The notes: generated from the letters alone by a model not told the origin. Counted from the first letter of the stretch, positions 1-10,135 are shown. The stretch: 64,000 nucleotides of DNA from Helicobacteraceae bacterium (GCA_021163845.1 JAGGTH010000033.1:30505-94504); one strand, 5' to 3'. Numbers and translations: made by a program.

Positions 1-1086
1 CTCAGCAAGTGTAGCACGAACATCTGAGACGATATGCATTACGTGCGAAAAGCGCTCGATATGCATCATATCTTCTACTTTGACACTTCCTGTCTTTGCG
101 ACACGTCCGACATCATTGCGCCCTAGATCGATGAGCATGAGATGTTCTGCAAGCTCTTTTGGATCTGCAAGAAGCTCCTCTTCAAGCTCTTTATCACGTT
201 GTAGAGTCTTTCCACGTTTTCTTGTTCCTGCGATGGGTCGCAAAAGAAGTTCTCCATCGCTTAGACGTACCATCACTTCAGGAGAAGAACCCACAAGGTT
301 ACAATCCTCATACTCCATAAGAAACATATAAGGAGATGGGTTTTTTGTACGTAAAATACGGTAAAAACTAAAAGGATCTACTTTGATATGGCGCGTAAAG
401 CGATTGGTCATAAGGATCTGAAATACATCCCCACTTCGTATCATCTCTTTTGATTTTTCGATCATCTCAAAAAATTTCTCTTTTGAATGAGCAAAGCTAC
501 CTTTGTCAGAACCGATATTCTTTTTCATCGGAACATACTCATAAGTACTTTTGAGGGCATTTTCTATAGCTGCAAATTGTGCTTCGTACTCTTTGAGTGT
601 AGAGATAAGAGAGATCTGATGATTCTTATGAGAATAAACAAGCACGAGTTTTGGTAGGATAAGGTCAAGATCAGGAGTGTGCAATTCATCAAGTAAATGA
701 TCCATGCTTGCATTTAGTTTTGGCTCAAATACTTTGACCATATCATAGCCGATATAGCCAATAAATCCGTCTACATAGCCAACATGAAGCTCTTTTGTCG
801 CTTGTTTGTATGGGGTGGTATCTATATTTTTGTAGTACTCTTTAAGAAAAGTAAAAGGGTTGATAGAGAGTTCGTTACTCTGTCCCTCTTCATCAATATG
901 GATCGTTTTATTCTCTTTGTATTGGAGCCTTTGGCGTGCACCGATACAGATAAAACTATAGTTCCCTTCACTTTGTCCAGCACTTTCAAAAAGGTAAGAG
1001 ATCTCTTGTGGAAACATAGATTTGAGTTTGGAATAAACAGCTATTGGAGCGAGTTGATCAAGTATGAATTGTTGTGAGTATATCAA
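1..1086 (-). CDS. trpE: Anthranilate synthase component I, TrpE (3' end cut by window)
   Basis: This is the chorismate-using large subunit of anthranilate synthase, the first step of tryptophan synthesis. The reading frame stays open for 361 residues and runs off the left edge, so the C-terminal catalytic part is missing. Visible are an N-terminal LFESA segment followed by YSFI, which matches the tryptophan-binding LLES region of TrpE and favours it over PabB. Later come the chorismate-binding motifs RPIAGTRKRG and LIDLGRNDVGRV. The likely start is TTG at 1086, preceded by AAGG seven bases upstream; there is no ATG in frame near it. A strong hairpin lies only about 20 bases upstream of the start, so the gene seems to be read through that terminator or attenuated by it. 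Identity is secure; the start is moderately secure. Confidence 0.9.
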   Translation of the reverse strand, partial: MIYSQQFILDQLAPIAVYSKLKSMFPQEISYLFESAGQSEGNYSFICIGARQRLQYKENKTIHIDEEGQSNELSINPFTFLKEYYKNIDTTPYKQATKELHVGYVDGFIGYIGYDMVKVFEPKLNASMDHLLDELHTPDLDLILPKLVLVYSHKNHQISLISTLKEYEAQFAAIENALKSTYEYVPMKKNIGSDKGSFAHSKEKFFEMIEKSKEMIRSGDVFQILMTNRFTRHIKVDPFSFYRILRTKNPSPYMFLMEYEDCNLVGSSPEVMVRLSDGELLLRPIAGTRKRGKTLQRDKELEEELLADPKELAEHLMLIDLGRNDVGRVAKTGSVKVEDMMHIERFSHVMHIVSDVRATLAE

Positions 1087-1105
1087 TGGTAAAACCTTAT
1101 GAAAA

Positions 1106-1134
1106 AAATGATCTCCGCTTTTGGGAGATCATTT
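1106..1134 (-). terminator. Intrinsic terminator between SPOR gene and trpE
   Basis: A perfect 11-bp inverted repeat (AAATGATCTCC / GGAGATCATTT) with a 7-base loop is followed on the minus strand by a run of T. It has the form of a rho-independent terminator for the SPOR gene. It also directly precedes the trpE ribosome-binding site. Confidence 0.85.
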
Positions 1135-1144
1135 CGAGAATAGA

Positions 1145-1810
1145 TTAGATTTTTGTTAGAAAAGCGCCTGCCTCAATAGAGCTTCGTACAGTTCTAAGAG
1201 CGGCTCTTGCATCTTTTTCTGAATTAAATGGGCCAACTAAAACCTTTGTAAGTGTTTTTGAATTTGTAGTCACTTTATGGTATCTATATTTAAAACCTTT
1301 GTCGGTGATAGACTTTAAAAACTGCTTATTTGGCTCATATTTTGAAAAAGAACCAACCTGAATGTAGTAAGAACCTGTAGCTACAACACTCTTTTGTGTT
1401 GGAGTAGGCTTTGGTGTTACTGTAGGTTTTGGCGCCTCTACTTTTTCTTCTTTAAGCGATTCAGTTACCGGTGTGATCACTTCTGGTTGTGATTCAGCTT
1501 GGCTCTCCTCTTTGAGTCTTTGTGCTATTTGATCGAGATCAGCATTGTTTTGTGACTCATCTTGGATCACTTCCACCTCTTCAAAGAGAGGCTCGTCATT
1601 AAAATCAGCAGAATTTTCAATTTTAGGCTCTGGTGGTAAAACTGCTTGAGGGAGATTGTCTGTTCCACTTGATGTGAGTGAATTCATTAGCATAACAACG
1701 ATGATAAGAATAACACCGAGCGCTGCTACAGCCAAAATAATTTTTTTGTTTGAACTTGAGTTTGTCCCTTTGTTCAGTATGATGTCATTTAACTCGTTTT
1801 TCTCTTCCAT
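1145..1810 (-). CDS. SPOR-domain inner-membrane protein
   Basis: This 221-residue protein has a short cytoplasmic N-terminus, one membrane segment at about residues 23-45, a long acidic and Pro/Thr/Glu-rich periplasmic linker (about 50-145) and a C-terminal SPOR domain (about 146-221, with the YYIQVGSF start and a VLVGPF motif). SPOR domains bind denuded glycan strands of septal peptidoglycan. Proteins of this plan, such as FtsN and DedD, act at division or cell-wall sites. The exact partner is not visible here. It lies downstream of the DUF1882 gene and upstream of trpE, on the same strand. A possible promoter and an AAAGGTG ribosome site precede it, and a strong terminator follows. Confidence 0.85.
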   Translation of the reverse strand: MEEKNELNDIILNKGTNSSSNKKIILAVAALGVILIIVVMLMNSLTSSGTDNLPQAVLPPEPKIENSADFNDEPLFEEVEVIQDESQNNADLDQIAQRLKEESQAESQPEVITPVTESLKEEKVEAPKPTVTPKPTPTQKSVVATGSYYIQVGSFSKYEPNKQFLKSITDKGFKYRYHKVTTNSKTLTKVLVGPFNSEKDARAALRTVRSSIEAGAFLTKI

Positions 1811-1852
1811 AAAATCACCTTTATTAAGTTCTTTGGCTTATGATATCTAAAA

Positions 1853-1858
1853 ATTGTA
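1853..1858 (-). promoter_or_regulatory. Putative -10 element of the SPOR gene
   Basis: TACAAT on the minus strand lies in the 75-bp gap upstream of the SPOR gene, about 43 bases before its ATG. The gap is AT-rich and shows no clear -35, which is usual for sigma-70 promoters of this phylum. Confidence 0.4.
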
Positions 1859-1885
1859 GAATAAATTCTTATATCTAAAGTAACA

Positions 1886-2431
1886 TTACATATGTTTTGA
1901 CCAAGAAGCCCCACGCTCTTTGGCATACACTTCGTATGGAAGTGTTAAAATATTATAAGAATCAGGTACATCCGCACTTGGAAACATTTTCCATTGTTTG
2001 GGTTGTTTTGCTGCGAGTTTCATACTGATCATCTTCCCAAGCTGGATCGCCTCAGAGAGCGTGGTATGCCCTTTGTGGATGTAGACATGTAAGTGACCCT
2101 CTGTATGTGTCTTGTAGGCTGTAAAGTTGATAAAACCCTCTTCACGCAAGAGAAGCTGCGCTTTATGGTAAAAGCGTTCAGGATCTCTTCCGTTGTAATC
2201 AATGACGATATTTTCCACTTTGTTGTGTTTGTTGACAAGGGAGTGTGCTACAGTGATCTCCCCTTTGAGATGTTGATTGATGACATTTTGGTTGAGCGGA
2301 GCATTCACTTTTTCAAATTTATTGTAAAAGGTACGCCCTTTAAAACTTATCTTTTCCACCACTGTATCTCTTTTGATCCAGTAGTGGTCTGAGACCATTT
2401 TTATGAGTTTCAAATCCATTGCTGTCATCAT
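1886..2431 (-). CDS. DUF1882 family protein
   Basis: This 181-residue soluble protein has no signal peptide. I recognise it as the DUF1882 family, which is restricted to Campylobacterota and lies beside glyA in Helicobacter pylori. No catalytic motif is apparent. The protein is rich in His, Lys and Tyr and has a well-conserved looking middle ([17 protein letters not shown], then [16 protein letters not shown]). It begins six bases after the glyA stop, so the two are probably co-transcribed. A second ATG lies three codons after the first. The molecular role is unknown; a link to one-carbon or translation metabolism would be a guess from position only. Confidence 0.75.
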   Translation of the reverse strand: MMTAMDLKLIKMVSDHYWIKRDTVVEKISFKGRTFYNKFEKVNAPLNQNVINQHLKGEITVAHSLVNKHNKVENIVIDYNGRDPERFYHKAQLLLREEGFINFTAYKTHTEGHLHVYIHKGHTTLSEAIQLGKMISMKLAAKQPKQWKMFPSADVPDSYNILTLPYEVYAKERGASWSKHM

Positions 2432-2437
2432 AAAATC

Positions 2438-3685
2438 CTAATACGTCGATTGGTTATAGATAACAAATTTTTGTGCTAACTCTTTGAGTTCTGCTTTGAC
2501 CGTTTTTTGAAGTTCTGTGTTGTTGATATCATCTAAAACATCTGCAATTTTGTTTGCGATGATCTCAAACTCTTTCTCTTTCATACCGCGGGATGTAAGG
2601 GCTGGGCTTCCTACACGGATACCTGAAGTTACAAATGGGCTTCTTGTTTCACCTGGAACTGTGTTCTTGTTCACTGTGATCCCAGCATTTCCAAGCGCTG
2701 CATCTGCATCTTTTCCTGAAAATTCACGGTTGATGAATGAAACAAGTACAAGGTGATTGTCCGTTCCACCACTCACCACATCATAACCACGTTTGACAAG
2801 AACTTCTGCTAAAACATTTGCATTTGCTTTGACCTGTTTTGCGTACGCTTTCCACTCATCTGAGAGGTTATATTTGAATCCTACCGCTTTTGCAGCGATC
2901 ACGTGCACGAGTGGACCACCTTGAAGACCTGGGAAAATCGCAGAGTTTACTTTTTTAGCGATCTCTTCATCATTTGTCATGATCATACCACCGCGAGGTC
3001 CTGCAAGTGTTTTGTGTGTTGTTGTTGTTACTACATCCGCATAAGGGAATGGGCTAGGGTGTTCACCCGCTGCTACAAGTCCTGCGATATGAGCGATATC
3101 TGCGAATAAAATAGCTCCCACTTCATCTGCGATCTCACGGAATTTTTTGAAGTCGATCTCACGAGCGTATGCCGAAGCACCACAAACGATGATCTTTGGT
3201 TGTGTGATCTTTGCGATATCCATTACACGATCGTAGTTGATACGACCATCAAGCTCTACACCGTAGTAAAATGCCTGGTAGTTCTTTCCAGAAAAACTTG
3301 GTTTGCTTCCGTGTGTAAGGTGTCCACCGTGGCTAAGATCCATACCAAGGATTTTATCACCTGCTTTGAGGAGTGCCGCATACACAGCTCCATTCGCTTG
3401 GCTTCCTGAGTGTGGCTGTACGTTTGCATAGTTACATCCAAAGAGTTTACATGCTCTGTCAATGGCAAGTTGCTCTACACCATCAGCGTATTCACATCCA
3501 CCATAGTAACGTTTTGCAGGATAACCCTCTGCATACTTGTTTGTAAAAACACTTCCCATCGCTTCCATGACTGCTGGAAGAGTAAAGTTCTCAGAAGCGA
3601 TCATCTCTAAATGGTCTGTTTGACGCTCTAGCTCTTTTTCACACAACTCAAAAATTTCGTTGTCAAATTCTTTTAAAAAACTCAT
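2438..3685 (-). CDS. glyA: Serine hydroxymethyltransferase
   Basis: GlyA interconverts serine plus tetrahydrofolate with glycine plus methylene-tetrahydrofolate, using PLP in the cytoplasm. The 415-residue length is normal. The PLP-lysine motif [14 protein letters not shown] is present, as are the N-terminal MIASENF and the [12 protein letters not shown] segments. It follows lysS by three bases and precedes the DUF1882 gene by six, inside the same minus-strand block. The lysS-glyA-DUF1882 order is shared with Helicobacter pylori. Confidence 0.97.
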   Translation of the reverse strand: MSFLKEFDNEIFELCEKELERQTDHLEMIASENFTLPAVMEAMGSVFTNKYAEGYPAKRYYGGCEYADGVEQLAIDRACKLFGCNYANVQPHSGSQANGAVYAALLKAGDKILGMDLSHGGHLTHGSKPSFSGKNYQAFYYGVELDGRINYDRVMDIAKITQPKIIVCGASAYAREIDFKKFREIADEVGAILFADIAHIAGLVAAGEHPSPFPYADVVTTTTHKTLAGPRGGMIMTNDEEIAKKVNSAIFPGLQGGPLVHVIAAKAVGFKYNLSDEWKAYAKQVKANANVLAEVLVKRGYDVVSGGTDNHLVLVSFINREFSGKDADAALGNAGITVNKNTVPGETRSPFVTSGIRVGSPALTSRGMKEKEFEIIANKIADVLDDINNTELQKTVKAELKELAQKFVIYNQSTY

Positions 3686-3688
3686 ATC

Positions 3689-5251
3689 TTATTCTCCTGT
3701 TTTGTTTTCTTCATTTTTATCATTCGCGTGTTCATTGTGTAATGGTTTCATCGCTGGGAAAAGTAATACATCTCGAATGCTATGCTCATTTGTAAGGAGC
3801 ATCACAAGTCTATCAAGCCCTATCCCTTGACCTGCTGTTGGAGCCATTCCATAGCTGAGTGCTTCTACAAAGTCTTCATCCATCTCGTGTGCTTCATCGT
3901 CACCACTCTCTTTGGACTCTACTTGTGCCTTAAATCTTTCATACTGATCCACAGGATCATTAAGCTCACTAAAAGCATTGGCGATCTCGCGTCCTGCTAT
4001 AAAGAGCTCAAATCTCTCAGTGATCTCTGGGTTTACATCACTTCTACGAGCCAGTGGAGAGATATCTACTGGATACTCTGTGATAAAAGTAGGATTGATA
4101 AGCTTCTCTTCTACAAATCCATCAAAGAGCTCCCCTTGGAGTTGTCCTAGCGTCATCTCGCTTTTTGCTTCGAGCTTATTGGCTCTAAGATATGCTAATA
4201 TCTTCTCTTTGTCGTTGACAATATCCTCTGGCACGCCACCTATAACAGAGAGAGATTCAATAAGTGGGATCTCTTTAAACTCTGAGAAATCCACTTCCAG
4301 ATCTCCATATGGAAGTATAGTTGGCAAATCTAAATGATCGAATAAATATTCAAAATATTCTTTTGTAATCTTGATAAGATCTTTATATGTTTTGTACGCC
4401 CAGTAAAACTCTATGGATGTAAACTCAGGGTTGTGGGTTGCGTCCATCCCCTCATTTCTAAAGTTACGGTTGATCTCAAATACGGCTTCAAAACCACCAA
4501 CGATAAGTCTTTTGAGATAAAGCTCAGGCGCGATACGTAAAAATCTATCGATCCCAAGAGCATTATGATGTGTAACAAATGGCTTTGCGTTCGCACCACC
4601 TGCGATCGGGTGCATCATAGGAGTTTCTACCTCTAAAAATCCTTTATCTTCAAAGAAATGGCGTGTAAGCGAGATCACCTTCGAACGGATCTTAAACGTT
4701 TTTCTCACTTCAGCATTCATAATAAGATCAAGGTATCTTTTTCTATAGCGTGTTTCTTTGTCTGTGATTCCGTGAAATTTTTCAGGAAGTGGAGCAATCG
4801 CTTTGGTGAGAAGTTTGACACCCTCAGCGTGTAAGGAGAGCTCTCCTTTTCCAGTGACAAAGGGAAAACCATTGATCTCTACGATATCACCTGTTTCGAT
4901 ATTTTTTTTGAAAGTATCGTTATAAAAACCCTCAGGTAGGTTGTCACGCGCTACATAGACTTGTAGCATTCCACTCTCATCTTCGATTTTGATAAAGCTT
5001 GCTTTCCCCATGATACGAAAGAGTTTGATTCTTCCAGAAACTATATAGTGTCTTTTCTCATCTCTTTGATTTTCTTTTTCTGCGACATCAGAGTTTACAT
5101 TTAAAAATTTTGCAATCGTTGTATTTCTTTGAGAGTTATTCGCATATGGGTTGATCCCCTCAGCTCTGAGTAGCTCTGCTTTTTCAATTCTTTGTTGTAT
5201 AAACTTATTTTCAAAAGCCAATAGTTTTCCTTTTATGATTTGTTTTGACAT
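3689..5251 (-). CDS. lysS: Lysyl-tRNA synthetase (class II)
   Basis: LysS charges tRNA-Lys. This 520-residue protein has an N-terminal OB-fold anticodon-binding domain (about 65-170, with the [14 protein letters not shown] stretch) and a class II catalytic core. Motif 2 appears as [15 protein letters not shown] and motif 3 as [13 protein letters not shown] near the C-terminus. The start overlaps the end of fur by 19 bases, which suggests translational coupling. A Lys/Glu-rich tail of about 20 residues follows motif 3. Confidence 0.97.
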   Translation of the reverse strand: MSKQIIKGKLLAFENKFIQQRIEKAELLRAEGINPYANNSQRNTTIAKFLNVNSDVAEKENQRDEKRHYIVSGRIKLFRIMGKASFIKIEDESGMLQVYVARDNLPEGFYNDTFKKNIETGDIVEINGFPFVTGKGELSLHAEGVKLLTKAIAPLPEKFHGITDKETRYRKRYLDLIMNAEVRKTFKIRSKVISLTRHFFEDKGFLEVETPMMHPIAGGANAKPFVTHHNALGIDRFLRIAPELYLKRLIVGGFEAVFEINRNFRNEGMDATHNPEFTSIEFYWAYKTYKDLIKITKEYFEYLFDHLDLPTILPYGDLEVDFSEFKEIPLIESLSVIGGVPEDIVNDKEKILAYLRANKLEAKSEMTLGQLQGELFDGFVEEKLINPTFITEYPVDISPLARRSDVNPEITERFELFIAGREIANAFSELNDPVDQYERFKAQVESKESGDDEAHEMDEDFVEALSYGMAPTAGQGIGLDRLVMLLTNEHSIRDVLLFPAMKPLHNEHANDKNEENKTGE

Positions 5252-5715
5252 TTTTTACAAATGCCATAGATCTGCATCGAATGATCTGTCATCTTGAATC
5301 CAAGCTCATCTGCGATCTTGTGCTGTCTTTGCTCTATTTGCTCATCGACAAATTCTGTGATATCGCCACACTCTGTACATATCATATGGTCATGATGTTC
5401 TTTTGCACCTAGTTCATATTTCTTGCCTTGTGCTCCAAAAGAGAGTGAGGTGACGATATTTGAATCTTCTAAGAGTGCTAGTGTTCTATACACTGTTGCG
5501 ATCCCCGTATTGAGATCGGGAAACTTTTCTTGAATAAGATGATGCAATGCTTCGGGTGTAAGATGTTCATCGGAGTTGTAGAGAGTCTCTAAAATAACTT
5601 CTCTTTGGATAGTAAACTTTAGGGAGTTTTTCTTTAATAGTGCTTTAAAGTCATTGAGGAGTTGTTCATATTCAACAGTTTTATCATTAAAGTCAGTATT
5701 TACATTCTCTATCAT
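5233..5715 (-). CDS. fur: Ferric uptake regulator, Fur family
   Basis: This is a 160-residue metal-dependent repressor. A winged helix lies at about 20-95 ([11 protein letters not shown], then [10 protein letters not shown]). The dimer and metal domain follows, with the HHDHMIC cluster and two CxxC pairs (CTEC and CKKC) that hold structural zinc. The sequence fits Fur better than PerR or Zur, but these can only be separated by experiment. It lies between cvpA and lysS and overlaps lysS. I saw no convincing classical Fur box in this window. Confidence 0.9.
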   Translation of the reverse strand: MIENVNTDFNDKTVEYEQLLNDFKALLKKNSLKFTIQREVILETLYNSDEHLTPEALHHLIQEKFPDLNTGIATVYRTLALLEDSNIVTSLSFGAQGKKYELGAKEHHDHMICTECGDITEFVDEQIEQRQHKIADELGFKMTDHSMQIYGICKKCQNKS

Positions 5716-5727
5716 CGCCTCAATCCT

Positions 5728-6378
5728 TTAGTTTAAAGTTTCGTTGTTATCTTTATTTTGCAGAGATTTTTGGATCTCCTCTTTTGTACTTTGTATCATC
5801 TCTTTTGTAGAGTTGTCCATAGCTTTTACGAGAGATTCTTCTACACTTTTTGTACTTTTATCTATTGTCGCATTGATCTCATCGCTGATCTCGACAGGGT
5901 CAAGTTTCATGATGACGCTCCCTGTTTCTACAAGGATAGGGAAAACGATACTTGTACTCATCATATCATCGACCGTGTTTCTCACCGCTTTGATGTTATA
6001 AACAGCGTGTGCAATAACAGCTGCGATCAAAAAGAATTTACTTGCACCAAAAACAAAACCTAAAAGTTTATCGACTGCACCCAAACCACTTAGGGAACTA
6101 AGCTTTTTAAAAAGCATTCCAGCTACGATCATCAAAAGCCAAAAGATAGCGAGTGTCGCTAAAAAGCCTGTAAAGCTGATCGCGGATGTATTATCGAATT
6201 TGAAGATAAGGTTACTAAGGTATTCTCCAACAGAATCCCCAACACGTGAAGCGATGAAGATACCACCGATGATTCCAATAAGACCAAAGATCTCTTTGAA
6301 AAATCCGTTAATAATCCCCTTTAATCCTAAAAGTAGGATAACAATCGATACGACGAGGTCAAAATAATTAAATTCCAT
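5728..6378 (-). CDS. cvpA: CvpA family membrane protein
   Basis: This 216-residue inner-membrane protein has about four hydrophobic segments in residues 1-130 and a charged, coiled-coil-like tail rich in Lys, Glu and Ser. Family members affect colicin V production and envelope or biofilm traits; the biochemical role is unsettled. Its start overlaps the end of the GGDEF gene by 11 bases, and fur follows after 12 bases, so it belongs to the same operon. In Helicobacter pylori a cvpA-like gene also neighbours lysS and glyA. Confidence 0.8.
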   Translation of the reverse strand: MEFNYFDLVVSIVILLLGLKGIINGFFKEIFGLIGIIGGIFIASRVGDSVGEYLSNLIFKFDNTSAISFTGFLATLAIFWLLMIVAGMLFKKLSSLSGLGAVDKLLGFVFGASKFFLIAAVIAHAVYNIKAVRNTVDDMMSTSIVFPILVETGSVIMKLDPVEISDEINATIDKSTKSVEESLVKAMDNSTKEMIQSTKEEIQKSLQNKDNNETLN

Positions 6379-7291
6379 CTGTTACATCCGAATACATTTG
6401 ATTTTTTCCATTTTTCTTTGCTGCATATAAGGCTGCATCAGCTCTTGAAAGGATGGTCTCATAAGTGTCATCTTTTCGTAATCGTGTAGCACCTACACTC
6501 ATTGTGACTTGGAGGTTTTCACCTTTGTAGATCAGCTTGTTTGAGCGTACGAGTTCAAGAAGTCTCATGATGATTTTTCTGCAATGGATGGTATCGATGC
6601 GGTTAAGAATAATGATGAATTCCTCTCCACCATATCGAAATATCTTATCTCCATCTCGGAGTGTTTTTTTGAGGATATTAGCGATAAAGATAAGCACCTT
6701 GTCGCCTGCTAAATGTCCATGTGTATCGTTGATCTCTTTAAAGTCATCGAGATCAAGGATCATAAGATGAAGCTCATAAGGTATACTTTTTTGAGAGCAA
6801 ATATGTCCGAGATAAGAGCTCAAAGCTCTACGGTTAAATACCTTTGTTAAAGGATCAAGATTTGATTTTTCTTCAAGTGTTTTTACTTGCTGTGTCAGCT
6901 CAGAGATAACGAGATTCGCTTTGCTGACTTCATCTTCCATATGACGCTGGATCTCATTGAACTTCTCTGTCAGCTTAGGAAGATCGATATGTGGTTCTTG
7001 ACACTCTTGGATGGTGTCTTGATGTTTTGCGGTCAGTTCTTGGAACTTCGCATTCGTTGTTTCGTAGGATTCTAAACTCTCTTTAGCGATCTTCTTGTAT
7101 GCATCCGAATAGATATGATTTTCTGCCGTAATGGAGTTAATCTGCTCTTCATCTAAAGTGGAGATGACCTCTGTGGCTTCTTTGAGAAGCTCAACTAGAT
7201 TCTCTTTTGATGAATCATCTTGATTATCTATTTTTGATAATAAATTCTCATACATATCCGTAACAAGAGATTTGAGTTTGTTTTTATCCAA
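6368..7291 (-). CDS. GGDEF-domain diguanylate cyclase
   Basis: This 307-residue soluble protein has a helical N-terminal half, including a coiled coil at about 100-140, and a C-terminal GGDEF domain (about 145-303). The active-site motif is FRYGGEEF and the domain opens with DPLTKVFNRRAL, so it should make cyclic di-GMP. I placed the start at TTG 7291, with AGGA upstream. A longer frame from TTG 7321 would add ten residues but lacks a good ribosome site. It is the first gene of the long minus-strand block and diverges from aroG. Confidence 0.85.
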   Translation of the reverse strand: MDKNKLKSLVTDMYENLLSKIDNQDDSSKENLVELLKEATEVISTLDEEQINSITAENHIYSDAYKKIAKESLESYETTNAKFQELTAKHQDTIQECQEPHIDLPKLTEKFNEIQRHMEDEVSKANLVISELTQQVKTLEEKSNLDPLTKVFNRRALSSYLGHICSQKSIPYELHLMILDLDDFKEINDTHGHLAGDKVLIFIANILKKTLRDGDKIFRYGGEEFIIILNRIDTIHCRKIIMRLLELVRSNKLIYKGENLQVTMSVGATRLRKDDTYETILSRADAALYAAKKNGKNQMYSDVTDGI

Positions 7292-7401
7292 GAGTAGAAT
7301 TCCTAATTTAATGTTGCGCAATTATACAAAGATGAAGCATAAAAAAAGCTTTTATAAGAGTAAAGTTGTATTTAATCAGAGCACTTTTAGGTATATTTTT
7401 G

Positions 7402-7407
7402 TAAAAT
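7402..7407 (+). promoter_or_regulatory. Putative -10 element of the DAHP synthase gene
   Basis: TAAAAT lies 30 bases before the ATG at 7438, in an AT-rich divergent gap. AAGG at 7427-7430 serves as the ribosome site. Confidence 0.4.
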
Positions 7408-7437
7408 TCTCAAAATTATATAAATTAAGGTCTGATT

Positions 7438-8796
7438 ATGAGTATTTGGAGTCCAGCAAGTTGGAGAGATAAACCAATATTACAACAACCAACATATCCA
7501 AACGAAGAAGCATTAAATCAAGTATTACATGAGTTGAGAAACTATCCACCTTTAGTATTTGCAGGGGAAGCGCGCTCATTAAAAAGTCAATTGGCAAATG
7601 TTGCGAATGGGGAAGCTTTTTTACTTCAAGGTGGGGACTGTGCTGAGAGCTTTAGTGAGTTTGGCGCAGCCAATATTCGTGATACATTCAAAGCACTTTT
7701 GCAGATGGCTGTCGTGATGACGTACTCAGGGGGGTTGCCTGTAGTTAAAGTGGGTCGTTTAGGTGGTCAGTTTGCGAAGCCACGCTCAAGTGATACGGAG
7801 ACTATCGGTGGTGTGACACTCGATTCGTACCGTGGAGATATTATCAATGGTGTAGACTTTACATCCGAAGCTCGTACTCCAGATCCACAAAGAATGATCC
7901 GTGCGTATAACCAATCTGCTGCTACGCTTAACCTCTTAAGAGCTTTTGCATCAGGTGGATTGGCTGATCTGCATCAAGTTCACAAATGGACGCTTGACTT
8001 TGCACACAAAGGTGACGTGACAAAAAAATATGAAGCGCTTGCAGAAGAGATCGGAAAATCACTCACATTTATGGAAGCGTGTGGGGTTACATCCAAGACG
8101 TATAGAACGCTCAGAGAGACTGATTTTTATACATCTCATGAGGCCTTATTACTTCCATACGAAGAGGCATTTACGCGTAAAGATTCTTTGACGGGTGATT
8201 GGTATGATACATCCGCACATATGCTCTGGATCGGAGATCGTACACGTCAAATTGATGGCGCACACGTTGAGTTTATGAAAGGGATACACAACCCTATCGG
8301 TATCAAAGCGGGACCTACGATGGATCCTGATGATCTTGTAAGACTTGTTGATACGCTTAACCCTAACAATGAAGCAGGACGTCTTAATATCATCGTGAGA
8401 ATGGGTGCAGATAAAGTGGGTGATGAAAAAACTGGTATGCCTCGTCTTATCCAAGCGATCGAACGTGAGGGGATGAAAGTAGTATGGAGTTGTGATCCAA
8501 TGCACGGAAACACTATCAAATCATCGAATAATTTTAAAACACGCCCAGTCGATGCAGTGCTAAGAGAGATGAAACAATTCTTCCAAGTGCACAAATCTGA
8601 GGGTACCTTTGGTGGTGGTGTTCACCTTGAGATGACAGGAAAAGATGTAACTGAGTGTATCGGTGGCTCTTTTGTGGTAACAGAAGAGGATCTTAGCTCA
8701 CGTTACCATACACACTGTGATCCACGTCTTAATGCGGACCAAGCCTTAGAACTTGCATTTCTAATAGCAGATAGTCTCAAAGAAGCAAAACAATAA
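7438..8796 (+). CDS. aroG: 3-deoxy-7-phosphoheptulonate synthase, class II
   Basis: This enzyme condenses phosphoenolpyruvate and erythrose-4-phosphate in the first step of the shikimate pathway. It is the class II (plant-like, AroA-II) form of 452 residues, with [11 protein letters not shown] near residue 60 supplying the metal-binding Cys, and FAKPRS and [11 protein letters not shown] further on. It stands alone between a divergent GGDEF gene and the encapsulin operon, and a strong terminator follows. It feeds the pathway in which TrpE (left edge) acts. Three copies of the over-represented TACATCC word lie inside it, each using the Ser codon TCC. Confidence 0.95.
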   Translation: MSIWSPASWRDKPILQQPTYPNEEALNQVLHELRNYPPLVFAGEARSLKSQLANVANGEAFLLQGGDCAESFSEFGAANIRDTFKALLQMAVVMTYSGGLPVVKVGRLGGQFAKPRSSDTETIGGVTLDSYRGDIINGVDFTSEARTPDPQRMIRAYNQSAATLNLLRAFASGGLADLHQVHKWTLDFAHKGDVTKKYEALAEEIGKSLTFMEACGVTSKTYRTLRETDFYTSHEALLLPYEEAFTRKDSLTGDWYDTSAHMLWIGDRTRQIDGAHVEFMKGIHNPIGIKAGPTMDPDDLVRLVDTLNPNNEAGRLNIIVRMGADKVGDEKTGMPRLIQAIEREGMKVVWSCDPMHGNTIKSSNNFKTRPVDAVLREMKQFFQVHKSEGTFGGGVHLEMTGKDVTECIGGSFVVTEEDLSSRYHTHCDPRLNADQALELAFLIADSLKEAKQ

Positions 8797-8805
8797 ACTT
8801 TTTCT

Positions 8806-8836
8806 CTCCTCTCAAATCTGAGAGGAGTCTCTTTTC
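8806..8836 (+). terminator. Intrinsic terminator after aroG
   Basis: A perfect 9-bp stem (CTCCTCTCA / TGAGAGGAG) with a four-base loop starts nine bases after the aroG stop and is followed by a pyrimidine, T-rich tract. Confidence 0.85.
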
Positions 8837-8883
8837 TCTCCCTCTCTTTTTACTTCATATTTTTTAATTTAACAAAACTATGC

Positions 8884-8922
8884 TACGATAAACCATGAAT
8901 TTATTATTCACAAAGGAGAGAC
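8884..8922 (+). promoter_or_regulatory. Promoter region and ribosome site of the encapsulin operon
   Basis: TACGAT at 8884-8889 fits a -10 element. It is followed by a short leader and a strong AAAGGAG ribosome site just before the ATG at 8924. No Fur-like or OxyR-like operator could be recognised by eye. Confidence 0.45.
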
Positions 8923-8923
8923 A

Positions 8924-9301
8924 ATGGCGCACGAAGGTTTTCACGAAGATCCAAATCAGTTATCTAATTTTGCAAAAGATTATCACCGTATCATCCAAAG
9001 TACAATGGAGGAGCTTGAGGCGGTAGATTGGTACAACCAAAGAGCAGAATGTGCAACAGATCCTGAAGCAAAAGCGATCATAGAGCATAATCGCGATGAA
9101 GAGATTGAACATGCCTGCATGGGGATAGAGTGGCTGCGTAAAAACTCTCCCGTTTGGGATGCAATGCTTCGCGAGTTTTTATTCAAAGAGGGTAGTATTG
9201 TTGGAAATGAAAATGCGATGGCGGGTGAAGAGTCCGCTGATGCAGAGCCACAAGAATCCCCAAAAAGCGGAACCCTCAATATCGGAAATAACAAAAAATA
9301 A
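8924..9301 (+). CDS. Encapsulated ferritin-like cargo protein (EncFtn)
   Basis: This 125-residue protein matches the encapsulated ferritin family. It oxidises ferrous iron at a dimer interface and stores it inside an encapsulin shell. The two-helix core carries EELEAVDWYNQR (about 29-40) and NRDEEIEHA (about 56-64), which supply the Glu and His iron ligands. A flexible acidic linker (about 95-112) leads to a C-terminal SGTLNIGNN tail that resembles the cargo-loading peptides of family 1 encapsulins. The shell gene begins 11 bases downstream with its own AAGGAG site. Cargo assignment is strong; iron storage is inferred from the family. Confidence 0.92.
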   Translation: MAHEGFHEDPNQLSNFAKDYHRIIQSTMEELEAVDWYNQRAECATDPEAKAIIEHNRDEEIEHACMGIEWLRKNSPVWDAMLREFLFKEGSIVGNENAMAGEESADAEPQESPKSGTLNIGNNKK

Positions 9302-9312
9302 AGGAGAGTCAA

Positions 9313-10116
9313 ATGGAAATATTAAATAGATCGAATGCCCCTTTTAGTACAGGAGTATGGAGTGAGATCGATGCAACATTAGGTGCGTTTTTGTCCAAGC
9401 GTTTGAGTCTAAGAAGTGTTGTTGATTTTAACGAAACACCAACATACAATACAGATGCTATCTCTACAAAGCAACGCAGTGAAATCTCTAATAAAAATGG
9501 TCTGAGCATTGCTTCAAGAGAACCGATCAAAATGCTAGAGATCAAGAAAAATTTCACTCTCTCAAAGTCAGTGATCGAAGATATCAAAAGAGGTGTTGAA
9601 GATTTTGATGACAAAGAGTTTGCACGTGCTGCCAATGAGTTTGCTTCAGTGGAAAACTCCATGATCTTAGAGGGGATAAAAGCTGCAAATATCGGAGGGA
9701 TCCTTGCACATCCCGAAGTAAACTCTTTGGATGTAAAGTCTACAAAAGAGCTTCTGAGCGCTGTTGCAAAATCTCTTGGGATATTTAATAGTGAGTTTGT
9801 TGATGCCCCATTTAAACTTGTGCTCTCAAGTGCAACAATGGCAAAACTTTACACAGAGTTTTTTGATGGGATAAGCCTTAAAAATAAACTCGATGAGATA
9901 TTGGGTGCTGGTAATATCGTCATCAACCAAGATATTGGAGAAAACAAAGCACTTATTCTCTCAGCTCGCGGTGGGGATTTTGAGTTTTTTAGTGGGCTTG
10001 ATATCTCTATAGGGTATGAAAAAGAGAATAAAGAGGGAGTAGAACTCTTCTTGATCCAAACCTGTGCTTTTAGAATCTTAGGTCCTGAAGCTGCGATCGT
10101 TTTAAACCTAAAATAG
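9313..10116 (+). CDS. Encapsulin shell protein, family 1
   Basis: This 267-residue protein has the length and pattern of a T=1 encapsulin protomer with the HK97 phage capsid fold. The N-terminal NRSNAPFSTGVWSEID segment is typical, and the IEDIKRGVEDFD and AANEFASVENSMILEG stretches fit the spine helix and E-loop region. Sixty subunits would form a cage of about 24 nm that encloses the ferritin encoded just upstream. Both genes share a promoter and a terminator. There are no phage genes nearby, so this is a compartment and not a prophage remnant. Confidence 0.92.
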   Translation: MEILNRSNAPFSTGVWSEIDATLGAFLSKRLSLRSVVDFNETPTYNTDAISTKQRSEISNKNGLSIASREPIKMLEIKKNFTLSKSVIEDIKRGVEDFDDKEFARAANEFASVENSMILEGIKAANIGGILAHPEVNSLDVKSTKELLSAVAKSLGIFNSEFVDAPFKLVLSSATMAKLYTEFFDGISLKNKLDEILGAGNIVINQDIGENKALILSARGGDFEFFSGLDISIGYEKENKEGVELFLIQTCAFRILGPEAAIVLNLK

Positions 10117-10135
10117 CTTTTTACATAAGAGGTTT

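Noticed and set aside
784-1077. Plus-strand frame at the left edge
   Set aside because: It is antisense to trpE, whose motifs are clear on the other strand.
8149-8594. Open frames antisense to aroG
   Set aside because: They lie wholly inside a secure gene, have no ribosome sites and show no recognisable family.
9313-10116. Encapsulin gene as a prophage capsid remnant
   Set aside because: The fold is phage-like, but no other phage genes are nearby and a cargo ferritin with a loading tail is adjacent.
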